64,000 bases of DNA from Neofusicoccum parvum (lineage: Eukaryota > Ascomycota > Dothideomycetes > Botryosphaeriales > Botryosphaeriaceae). How positions within the stretch are numbered: position 1 is the stretch's first letter; each line of letters begins with the position of its first letter. The translations under genes were made by a program, and so were the position numbers. Where the stretch lies: contig CP087206.1 of assembly GCA_020912385.1 (NCBI GenBank), positions 1,116,001-1,180,000 on the forward strand, in the 5' to 3' direction. The notes beneath the pieces were generated by a model. That model was not told the origin of the DNA. It saw nothing but the letters and a program-made list of their open reading frames with translations, and searched no databases. Positions 1 to 9,984 of the stretch are shown here, one piece after another.

Positions 1-149
1 CCAAACCCGAGCGCGAGACCGAAGGGAAAGTCAAAGTCGAGCCTGAATCGCAGGACAAGGCCAAGGGCTCGGGCAGAGAGAAGGAGAAGGAGAAGAAGAA
101 GGACACGAGTGAGAAGACCAACGGCGAGACATCAAAAGCCACAGAATAG
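1..149 (+). CDS. 3' end of an unidentified Lys/Glu-rich protein (partial)
   Basis: Only the last exon end is in the window. The frame beginning at base 3 is open to the TAG at 147-149 and encodes about 48 residues, highly charged, with the tract EKEKEKKKDTSEKTNGE close to the C terminus. No domain is visible. Charged tails of this kind occur in many nuclear and nucleolar fungal proteins, so no function is assigned. The open frame, its composition and the stop are what support a coding call; the 5' part lies outside the window. Confidence 0.55.
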   Translation, partial: KPERETEGKVKVEPESQDKAKGSGREKEKEKKKDTSEKTNGETSKATE

Positions 150-2372
150 TGGCATCAGAGGCACATGGGCATAGGAAATGGCGTTTTCATAAGCTATGGC
201 GGGGCATGTTTGCCATCAATCTTTGCATCCACAAAGCATAGCATGGTGTTTGGGTATCTTGGTTCTTTATTTCTCATTCTTTTTTTTTTCTCATTCAGCT
301 CCTTCTCGCGGACAGGTCCTCGCGGCCGCTCTGGAGCATTGGGGAGTACCATCGGGCTTGCGTGGGTTTGATGACTTCACTTTCTTCGGCTTCATGACCG
401 CAATGTCCCTTGCATATTTGACGGGCGCTCGGCACAGATGGGAGAAAAGACCCTTGTGAGGTCGAGCATACTCTTTTATTCGTCCTCTTTCTGTTTTTAT
501 ACTCGATGGGGCGGCAGACACTTAAGCATGCAGAAAGCAAGCATACGTAGCATCATTTTGGCGAGGCGGCTTTGCTATATCGATATGGTAGGATACGGTT
601 GTGGGGGGTCGCGCAGGAGACGGCGAGAACCCCGGAAGACAAATGCAGAGGTCTTTGCGAATGGAGACTGTGGAGTACATACTGGTTGACTGAGGACTTG
701 TGACCTGATATAGGTAATCTACATATAGTAACCGCGGGCCTCCGGATGCGTTGGCCGGCCTTTGTGCCACCTTTTCCGCGTTCGCATGAACCCTCTCATC
801 GAACGACGATGGTCTTCTGCCGCAGGTCTCCGTCACATTCTCCGGGTGCACCACCGTTGCTTGTGACGTGCTACAAATAACCATGTCGTAGATCCTATAC
901 GCATCCACCCATGCCTCATCGTCCATGACACGGCCTCGCAATGCTTGTGACCACAACTGGCAGCTTTGACCCCGAACATTTAGATCGTTTGATATGCGCG
1001 CAATACGGGCTCCGGACCGTGTGGGGTGGCGTGTGGAAGCTTCGAGGAGCCACATGGCCGAGCAACTAGCCCCCAGGTTTTGGGATCGGCTAGGATGGAA
1101 AAGAGGTCACGAACAACCATCCACCCAATGGGCCCTCGTCTCTGCGGGATTATCGCTATTTTGCGCACGTCACATTTCGCCTCATCAGCCGCAGCAAGCC
1201 CAAAAGCGGGGAAAGAAAAGGCGCAGGCGGGTGGATGAACAAAGTCGCAAAATAAAATAAATGGCGCGGACACGCGGCTGTTGCGAGGCGGTAAGAATAT
1301 AGTCAAGCAGTCCGGCCGAGGGGCAGGATGCGAGCACGTCGTTTTCTGCTAGCCCGGGTAGCCGGCGTTGTGGGCGAAGAAAAAAACAGCGCCCAGCTAA
1401 ACCCACCCACCTGGCAAGGCACGCGGCTTGTTTTCGTTACCGCGACGTAATTATACATGAGCCAAGCAGCGCAACCCCTGGTACGTGTGCCGCGGCAGGG
1501 CTTGGGCCTTTTTTTTTTTTTTGGGTTGGCCTTTCCCGCGGCGGAACGGGTTCCGATTTCTGCGCTGCAGAATTGTTATTTTTTTGCTTTTCAGCAGCGG
1601 CAGGGGAGGCGAAAGGGAAGACGCGGGTGGAGAACGAGTGTGCGTGGCATCAGAAGACCGACTGTCCGAGGGCTGCTGTAGTGCTGCCGAAGTCCCGTGG
1701 GGAGAGGGACGTGTTGATGCCTAGCCGGTGGCTTGTCGGAAGCCCTGTTGTTGCGGCTCGCGGCTCGCGGCTGCTTCGTTCCCAGGATCGCGATGCATGT
1801 TCTCGTCGGGAAGCGAGGAACAAATAGGGTTCTGTGCTGATGCAGGCGGCGAGCCTTTTCTGAAACGCTGTGTTCAGCGAGCGCAACATGGCATCGGCGC
1901 GGCGCCAAAGGACGGCATGGCTGTATTGTGCGTCCAAGGGGGTGCATCCGCTTCCGTCAGAAGAAGGCGACTCGGGAGCCGTGTGACTTGGGCAGAGCGG
2001 CCGGCCTTGCGCGGGCTGACGGCGGCGATGGAGCATCCGCCGCTGCGCTGCGTGCTGCAAGGCGTCCGCACAATCACAAGACCGGGCCTGTCCCGCCACG
2101 CGACGTGGGTTGAGGCGGTGGACTCTGAGCACCTTGGTGGTTCTGGTCTCACTTGTCGCGCCCCCTTGACCGCAACGTCATGGGCCGCGCCTGCCAATCG
2201 CAGCGCCGGCCCTATGCGCGTGTCGTAGGAAGAGACGTGCCTCGCGCGCCTGCCAAGTCACGCCTCGCAGTCGCACCTGCGCTTGCGAGATTCAGAAAGA
2301 AGATATAGGGCGCGTGCTTGCAGACCTCTCACCGAGTCTGCCTGCCTGGTTCCCGTTTTCGCTTCTTCCACA
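150..2372. other. Intergenic, upstream of PPN1; no gene seen
   Basis: About 2.2 kb without a frame I can defend. Short open frames on both strands lack splice structure and recognisable motifs. It contains a T-tract near 1510-1523 and GC-rich stretches towards 2372. It holds the 3' UTR of the left-hand gene and the promoter of PPN1. I looked for the Pho4/NUC-1 core CACGTG here and did not find it. Confidence 0.6.
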
Positions 2373-5001
2373 ATGGTTCTGCGGCTGGCGGCTTCGTTGG
2401 CCTGCGTGCTCGCGTCGACTCTGATCGTCCCGCCCGCGTCCGCACTTGGCGTACCTGCAGCAGACGGCAGCCGGGGCAAAAATGGGGGAGACGTATCTCT
2501 TCTCCGCACGAGGTCACGTTCGCGTCCTCTCACCGGCAGGTTTCTCCATGTTACGGGTAAGCTGGAGCAGCATTGCGCTGCGACGCCTCTCCAGTCGCGC
2601 GCCCGTCGCTGATCGCCGCAGACTTCCACCCGGACCCGTTCTACAAAACCTACGGCAGCACCTCCAAGGACGGCGCCTGCCATCGTGGCCACGGCCCCGC
2701 TGGCTACTACGGCGCCGAGACCTCCGCGTGCGACACGCCGCTGACCCTGGTGAACGCGACCTTCGACTGGATCCGCGACAACGTCCGCGATGACATCGAC
2801 TTCGTCATCTGGACCGGCGACTCGGCCCGCCACGACAACGACGAGAAATACCCGCGCAGCGACAAGCAGGTCGTCGAGCTGAACGAGCTGATCGTCAACA
2901 AGTTCAGGGAAGTCTTCGCCCGCTCCGACGACGACGACGACGACGACCCGACCAATGACTTCGTCATCCCCATCATCCCGACCTTTGGCAACAATGACAT
3001 CCTGCCGCACAACATCTTCCTCGAGGGCCCGAACCATTGGACCTCGACCTATCTGGACATATGGCGGAGCTTCATCCCGGAGGCGCAGAGGCATCAATTC
3101 CAGAGGGGTGGGTGGTTCCAAGTCGAGGCCATTCCCAACAAGCTCGCCATTTTCAGCTTGAACACCATGTAAGCTTCAACGATCACCAGGGGATGCGGAT
3201 GGAGGACTGACACAACACCAGGTACTTCTTTGACTCGAACTCGGCTGTCGACGGCTGCGCCATCAAGTCGGAACCCGGCTACGAGCACATGGAGTGGCTG
3301 CGCATCCAGCTGCAGATCCTGCGCGAGCGCGGCATGAAGGCCATCCTGATCGGACACGTGCCGCCCGCCCGCACCGAGAACAAGCAGAGCTGGGATGAGA
3401 CATGCTGGCAGAAGTACACGCTGTGGATGCGACAGTACCGCGACGTCGTCGTAACGTCTCTGTACGGTCACATGAACATCGACCACTTCCAGCTACAGGA
3501 CTTCACCGACATCAGGAAATCGGCCGAGAAGGGCAAGATGAAGGGATCACTGAAGCAGAAGATTTCTCTGAACCCGAGCAGCGAAGTCTCGGTGATGAGT
3601 GCGTCTGATTACCTTATGGACCTGCGGAACGAGTGGGCGAACTTGCCGAATCCGAAGAAGAAGAAGGTCGCAACGGCTGCTGCTGAGGATGACAATGAGG
3701 AAGAGTCAGTATTCGATGGGGTCAAGGACTTTTTCGGGTGGAAGAAGAAGGGAAAGAAGGGGAACGACAAGTTTCTAGAGGAGATCGGCGGACCATGGGG
3801 TGAGCGTTTCAGCTTCTCCCTGGTCGGCCCCTCCGTCGTTCCGAACTACTTCCCCACGATGAGAGTGTTCGACTACAACATCACGGGTTTGGATGACACT
3901 TCAGGTCTAGAGTACTATCAGCATGAGCCGGAGGGACGCCTCCAGGAGATCTTTGAGAGAGAACTGCAAGATACAGACGACGATGACGACTTCTCTTCCA
4001 CCAAGAAATCACAAGACCAAAAGACCAAGAAGAAGCACAAAAAAAAGAAGTACAAGTTCACCGTACCTGAGGCTCCCTCGAAATCTTCGCCTCCCGGACC
4101 CGCGTACTCGCCGCAAACTCTCTCCCTCCTCGGCTACACTCAGTACTTCGCCAATTTGACCCGTCTTAACAACGACTTCCATAAATCCGCCGCCTATCTT
4201 GCCGCCACCAGCCCGTCCAGCGATACCAACACCAGCGCCAACCCAACCACGCTTCTCTACGCCGAACGCACAGAAGGCGACGACTCAGACTTTGGCGACG
4301 GCTTCGGCGCGCAGCGCTGGCGCGAAGGTAAGCACCGCGGCAAGAAGCCAAAGCACCCGACGCCGCACCCGCTGCCCTTCGAGTTCGAGGTCTTCTACCA
4401 AACGTCCAACAAGTCGGACCCGTATCACCTACACGACCTGACGATGCGGAGCTATATCGACCTGGCAAGGCGAATTGGCAGCTTCAACGAGAAGAAGAGC
4501 GACAGCGGAAAGAACAAGAAGAAGCACGGGAAGGGAAAGAAAGCGAAGGGCAAGCAGGTGGCAGACGCCGACGAGACGGAAAGGCTGCTGGCCGCGGCAA
4601 GGGAGTGGGAGGACGGCGTCGCCGTTCTAAACGGGTTGGTTGGCGATAATAGGGATGAGGAGGAGCGGGTTGCGGAGGAGCTCGCCCGCTCGCACGATGT
4701 TGATGATGAGGACCACGACGTTTACGAGATCGATGACGATGACAACGATGAGGAGGTTGATGACGCGGATGGAGACGTGGATGCGGAGAAGAAAAAGAAA
4801 AAGAAAAAGAAGAAGAAGCACCACAAGAAGGGCCCCAAGAACCACATCTGGTACACGTTCATCGAGCGCGCCTTCGTCGGCACCATGGACCGTGACGAGA
4901 TCCAGGAGCAATTCGGCTGGATCCCGGCGCCGGGGTTGGCAGATGCCCCCACATTCGATCCGGAAGGAGAAGACATGGGTCTAGGTGACGGAGAGCTTTG
5001 A
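2373..5001 (+). CDS. PPN1: Endopolyphosphatase (metallophosphoesterase), PPN1 family
   Basis: Three exons, 2373-2556, 2622-3168 and 3222-5001, give 836 residues. Introns are 65 and 53 nt. The family cleaves long inorganic polyphosphate chains internally and acts in the vacuole. All metallophosphoesterase blocks are present: DFH (62-64), WTGDSARHD (from 125), GNND (184-187), GHVPPAR (from 288) and GHMNIDHF (from 326). The first intron splits the D of DFH. The N terminus (MVLRLAASLACVLASTLIVP) is a hydrophobic signal peptide or signal anchor, fitting the type II topology known for yeast Ppn1. The ATG at 2373 is the first one in frame. The protein is longer than yeast Ppn1 (674 aa), mainly through low-complexity tracts: an Asp run after FREVFARS, Lys-rich blocks around 235-280 and a long acidic block followed by ten lysines near 766-775. 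It converges on GDE1. Confidence 0.93.
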
Positions 5002-5895
5002 GTGGGATAGAGATGCTCTGGGCCCAATGATCTGGTCTTCTGTTCTTTTATACTATTTTTTTTCCCTTTATCGTCCGGCTTTCGTTCTTTTTTACTTGTT
5101 CGCATAAGCCCAGACGACTGCGTATGTGGGACTGTTGTTTGGCTGCTTATCAGATTGGCATAGCGTGGGTCTGGCTGTCTACATGTCTTTAGGGCCTGGT
5201 GCAGATGGCGTTGGTGGATTGGAACGGGTGGGTTTCTGCGTGTTCTTCTCAGTATAGCGGTTATGGAGGTAGTGTTTTTAGGTTCGCGGAGGTTGGCAGT
5301 TTGCTTTTGCTCGGGACGGAGCGTTATCAACTCCGGGTGAGTTGTGCTGTCGATAGAGCAGCTGTTGGGTTGGTCGTCTGGTGAAGATCACGATGGTAGA
5401 GGGCAAAGAAGCTCACGCGCGACACACGAGCACGTGAGCTTAGAATAGAGAGACGGAGAACACCGTATAGCAGAGAGAAGAAATCCAATTGGCTTTCCCG
5501 CCTAACCAACTCGTCCAATCAATGATAACGCCTATAACCACCACCGTTCTTCGAAGAGGTAGGTGTAGTTGAATGCAGTATGTGAGAAAGAGAGGCCTCG
5601 CTCCTCTTCCTGGTTCGTTGAGCCTTCGTGTGTCTAATGCCCCTATTGTGCTGATGACGATCATAACTCATCCAACCCATCATCCCCCAGTGTCGCGAAT
5701 GAATAAAAAGCAGGCAAGCAGCGAGGAACATCACGCCGGGGAAACTCGCGTCAAAACAGTTGACTCCGCCCGCGTGTTGAAGCGGACCGAGGGTATCAGG
5801 CCGGCATCAAGCAATAAAAATGGGAGGAAACGCGAACTGGCCGCAGGAAAGCGAGGAAACCGCCGTTATTATCAAGTCTACTTTCATGTCTTCGT
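5002..5895. other. Convergent 3' regions of PPN1 and GDE1
   Basis: About 0.9 kb between the stop codons of two convergent genes. It should hold both 3' UTRs and polyadenylation sites; T-rich tracts near 5041-5095 follow the PPN1 stop. A CACGTG hexamer lies near 5431-5436, but downstream of both genes, so a promoter role is doubtful. No gene seen. Confidence 0.55.
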
Positions 5896-8800
5896 TTAGA
5901 ACACAGCTCCGTTAACGGGATCGCCCTTGCCGTTGGTGGCGTAGACGGGCACGCCGTTGACCGTGTCGACGATGCGCGCGATTTCAGGCGGCATGGTGCT
6001 GTCGTTGGTGCCATCGGTGCCGTTTATGCCGTTGGCGGACGAGTTTGCGCCATTAGCGACGACCGCAGCGCCGTTGATGGTGCCGTTGGCGAGCTGTGCG
6101 GCTGCGGCGGCGCCGGCCGGGTTGGTCAAACTGCTGGCCTTTTTCTCCTCTTCGTGGGCGGTGAGACCCTTGCGGATGGCGAGGACGCTGTCAACGATGA
6201 CGGCGTCAATGCCTTCTTTGACTTGACGCTGCACGTAGACCGGGTCGTTGTTCAGCACGCCGTAGCTAACACATACCAGTCCGGACTCCTTGACGACCCT
6301 AACGAGTCGCGGGCACATAACCAGTGGCTCCGCCGCGCTGACGACACCGAGAAGGTTCCAGCGGGACGCGAAGCGAATGGCCTCCTGCAAGCTGCTGGCG
6401 CGGATGTCACCCACCGGGGAGGTACCCGCATCACTAAGGAAGAGGATAGGGATGGAGGGTTGCTTGAAAGACAGCAGAAGGCAGATGTCCGGATGGAACG
6501 ACGAGAAGATGATGTTTCGCTTCGTGCCGAGGTCGTACACCTTCTTCAAGACGGTATCGACGAAAGAGTTCAGCTCGACCGCGTACGTGTCCATGTCGTG
6601 TTCCTCAGATTCGTGCAACATCGGGTATTCTATGCCATGTCAGAGCTCGTCAAGCCAGAGCTGGCATGCACGAACTTACTCATCTCAATGTTGAACCCAA
6701 TCGACTCAGGTAGCTGCCTGAACATCTCCTCAAGGGTAGTAAAGGGCGCCTGGATGAAGTTGCCACGGCTATTGCCCTTGTAACCCTTCATCTTGAAGTC
6801 ACGCGTGTGCTTCATGCGCTCATTCATTTCCGACTGAGTTTCCTTCTTGACATCCACGGAGTACGAGCGGGGGCGCTTTGCCTTGGCTGCGGAAACATCC
6901 TTGTTCTCAGCCTTAGCCTCAACTGGTGACGACGGCCTCGAGGTGCGAGGAGTCTTCTGCTCGCTGACGTGGAGGAACTGCGTGCAGGTCAGCGCTCGCG
7001 TTTGCATGTTTTTGAGCGTGTTCCTGCACTTACTTGCTCCAATGTCAGTGTATGCACTGGTGCGTCAATACCTGTTTCGCTAACAAGGAAGTCATGGTAG
7101 ATGACAGGGACGTGATCTTTGGTCAGTTGAACATCTTGACGTCGTTAGTATACGAGAAGATTTAGTTTCGGAGCAAGAGTCTGCGCCATACCAAACTGCA
7201 AGCTGTTAGTCATGCTGCTAAAAGTATCACGAGCATGCAGGACTTACCTCAACATAAGACGCTCCTAAGTTGGCAGCAGCAATGAAAGACTACACGATTC
7301 GTTAGACTTTAGTCCCTCGACGAAAAAGAAATATCCTACCTGAATCGTGTTCTCGCCTAGTTGCAAAGACTTTCGACTCGCGAGGTTTTTGCCCAAACCT
7401 TCACACAAGTTAGGAAGTTGCAGGGGGGAGAAAAACCAAAGTCCAATTCACCTCTGTGTCCAATGACCATCGTCGACGCCATACTCCTCCAATACGTTTG
7501 GTTCTCCGTGATAGACAGGTTGGGGTGGGAGAACGGCGTAATGACAAGGAAGTTGAAGTTGACGGACCCAATCACTTCCAGAGTGTTGGCGGCGACAATC
7601 GGGACGCTGACATCGCCTTTCAGGTTCATACGTTGAGAGCCGACCATCTGCTTAACGCTCGATAGCATGGCAACACCACGTCCAACAACACGCTCTTTTG
7701 AGCCGGCGTAGGTAGGGACTATGTCAAACAGAAGCTTGACCTTGGTCACATCCATAGTCATGAAAGTGATGGGGTCAGTGCTGATGTTCTCCTGGACAGG
7801 AAGATCAATGACTGTCGGCTCTCCGGTAGCTCCCTGAGCAGAAACAACCACAGAGAGGGCGGTATCAAGCTGCGTTGCGTGAGCATCAGCAATGTGGATA
7901 TCGTCGAGCTTGACAGGCTCGACATGCTTCCGCATATCCATGCTACCAAGGCTAACGAGAACCATGCTCTCTTTCTGAAGGTAACGGTGACCAAAGGTCT
8001 TGACGGGTTCCGGCAGCCGAACATCCTTAGCTGAGGTGGATCGCCTCTCCTCAATGGAAGATTGCGGGGGCGATGACGAGCGGACGGGCAGTTGCTGTTC
8101 TTGCTCCTTTACAGTGGATGCAGGAGGGGGCGTGATGTCAGCCAAAACCTTCGCGATATCCAAATGACCTCTCAAGGCCGCGTGCTCCTTAGGAGTCCAG
8201 CCAGATAGATCAGGCTTCTCCAAATCTGCACCTGCATCTACGAGTAGCTTCGCAACGGGTAAATGACCATCGACACAAGCGATAAAGAGAGGAGTCCAGG
8301 CGAAAGTCTTTTCCGCTAGGTTGACGTTGGCTTTCTGATCCTGGGATCCTTCGATCAGGGTCTTGGCACACTCTGTGTGACCATAGCGAGCAGCAACGTG
8401 CAAAGCAGTCTCACCCTGCTCATCCTGATAGTTGATATCTACTCCGGCCTCGACCAGAAGTTTTACGATCTGAACGAAGTTGGACTTTGTGGCCAGGGCC
8501 AACGCAGCGCCGGACTTTGACACCAACTTTCGAGTGGAGATTTTCTCGTCTTGAGACCCCTGCCAGTTCTCGGAGTCCAGCAGCGTCCTGGTTGTAAGTG
8601 GGTGCCCGCCAATAACGCTGAGATGCAGGGGCGCGTAGCCATCCGAGTCTTGCCATTCAGGCGAATCGGTTCCGTGGGTGACGTCGAATTGGCCCCATTT
8701 CTTCATGTGTTCGATGACGATCTTGCAAATGATGACGAAACCATACTGAGCAGCATAATGGAGAGGCAGTCGTCCATAAGAATCCCGAGCCGAGAGGGCA

Positions 8801-9984
8801 GAGCGTTGCTCGGGCTTCAGGCTGTCCAGGAGGAAAGAAAGTATCTGAACGGACTCGTCGTTGGCGTCAAGCAGTTTACTCGACTGCTGCTCGGTAATAG
8901 AGCTCGGTGGCGGAAGATGCACAGGAGATTCCGCGGGAGAAATGAAGTTTGCTGCGTCATTGGGAATTCCAAGGAAAGGTCCTGAGCTCTGTGGCTGACC
9001 GCCGTTCTGAACCTCGTTCGTCTTGGCACGGCCAACAGCAATGACCAACCGGTGGACACAGTTGCGTTTGTTCAAATCATCCTCATCCTCGAGAGAGCTG
9101 ATCTGAGACAGCAACTTTTGGATGCACTGGCGGGATCTGCAAGATATAGACCGCTGTAGGAGGTTGAGAAGCAGCTTCTGATAAGCAGGATTTGTCGTGT
9201 CCTCCCCCGTGTTTGCTTCATGGAGCAACTCCTCGAGTATGGAAGCATCGTCATTCCGGATTGCTTGGTCTACCGTGTCCAAGAGCCCGGAGGGCAGGTT
9301 GAGGATGGCTCTCGAAGACACCCTCTTCAATGAGGCAGTGGAGTGGACAGAGCTTGCATCGTCGTACACTTTGGCGTCGCCCAAGCCGGAAAGCCAGTCA
9401 TTGATAGCCTTCATGTCCTGCTGCAACTTGTAGTTGGTAGCAAACGGCTTGGGGTCAACCTTGCTGGCCAGGTACCGCTGCTGAGTGCATGAATTGGGAA
9501 CCTTCTTGTCCAGCTTCTTGGTGATCTTGACGAAGCCTCTCCGGTTGACCTCGCCGTACCATTGCAGCTTTCTCAGCTGCCCGCGCAGCTCCAGCAGCGC
9601 GCCGACGAGGTCTTCCAGCTCATCTCTGTCTATGCCGTCGGAGAACATTGACGCCTGGCCAAAGCGGTCGTACAGCAGTTTCAGCCGGCGCGCCGACTCG
9701 GCGTACTTCTTGTTGTAGAATCCGTCGACATCTTCGAGGTTGCGGTCGAGCGAGTAGAAAAATTCTGACTATGACGTTAGCGGCGCGCTCGCAAAGACTG
9801 CTGTCAGCGGCCAGTAAGGCATCCGCGCATGGCATGCCGCATGCTCACCCGCCAGATCCGCCTCGCCTTCGTTCTTCGAGGTCTCGGCCGCCGACTTGAC
9901 CAGCCTCTTCAGGCCTTTGTAGTTGATGTAGTGAGAAGCCCACTCGGGGACCTGGTTGCGGGGGAGATTGTGGCCAAACTTCAT
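5896..9984 (-). CDS. GDE1: Glycerophosphocholine phosphodiesterase, SPX-ankyrin-GDPD (GDE1)
   Basis: Eight exons on the minus strand: 9849-9984, 7452-9764, 7340-7398, 7248-7289, 7192-7195, 7034-7134, 6680-6977, 5896-6629. They give 1228 residues (yeast Gde1: 1223). The enzyme hydrolyses glycerophosphocholine to choline and glycerol-3-phosphate. An N-terminal SPX domain has the basic clusters INYKGLKRLVK and KITKKLDKK that bind inositol pyrophosphates in this family. Ankyrin repeats fill the middle (for example GETALHVAARYGHTECAKTL). The C-terminal GDPD domain keeps GHRG (814-817), GENT (831-834), E850-F-D852, YHD (864-866) and EMKYPML. These catalytic and metal-binding residues argue for an active enzyme and against PHO81, whose GDPD is degenerate. 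Residues FD are encoded across a 4-nt microexon. The C terminus is a low-complexity NG-rich tail. Confidence 0.94.
7192..7195 (-). other. GDE1: 4-nt microexon of GDE1 (TTTG)
   Basis: On the minus strand the exon ending in GAG (E850) at 7248 is followed by a 52-nt intron (7196-7247; donor GTAAGT, branch GACTAAC, acceptor TTGCAG). Then come four bases, TTTG. A 57-nt intron follows (7135-7191; donor GTATGG, branch TACTAAC, acceptor CAAG), and the next exon begins ATGTTCAACTG. Joining gives E-F-D-V-Q-L, the expected GDPD motif. Without the four bases the frame reads E-M-F-N-stop. No other acceptor gives an open frame here. Confidence 0.85.

Noticed and set aside
2258..3121. 287-codon minus-strand frame overlapping PPN1
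   Set aside because: Shadow of exon 2 of PPN1; Val/Asp repeats arise from antisense reading of GAC/GAT runs.
5431..5436. CACGTG (Pho4/NUC-1 core) between PPN1 and GDE1
   Set aside because: It lies downstream of both convergent genes, not in a promoter; one hexamer match in intergenic DNA is expected by chance.
5896..9984. Naming the SPX-ankyrin-GDPD gene PHO81
   Set aside because: The GDPD domain keeps H815, R816, E832, E850, D852 and H865. PHO81 proteins have lost these, so GDE1 fits better for the full-length product.
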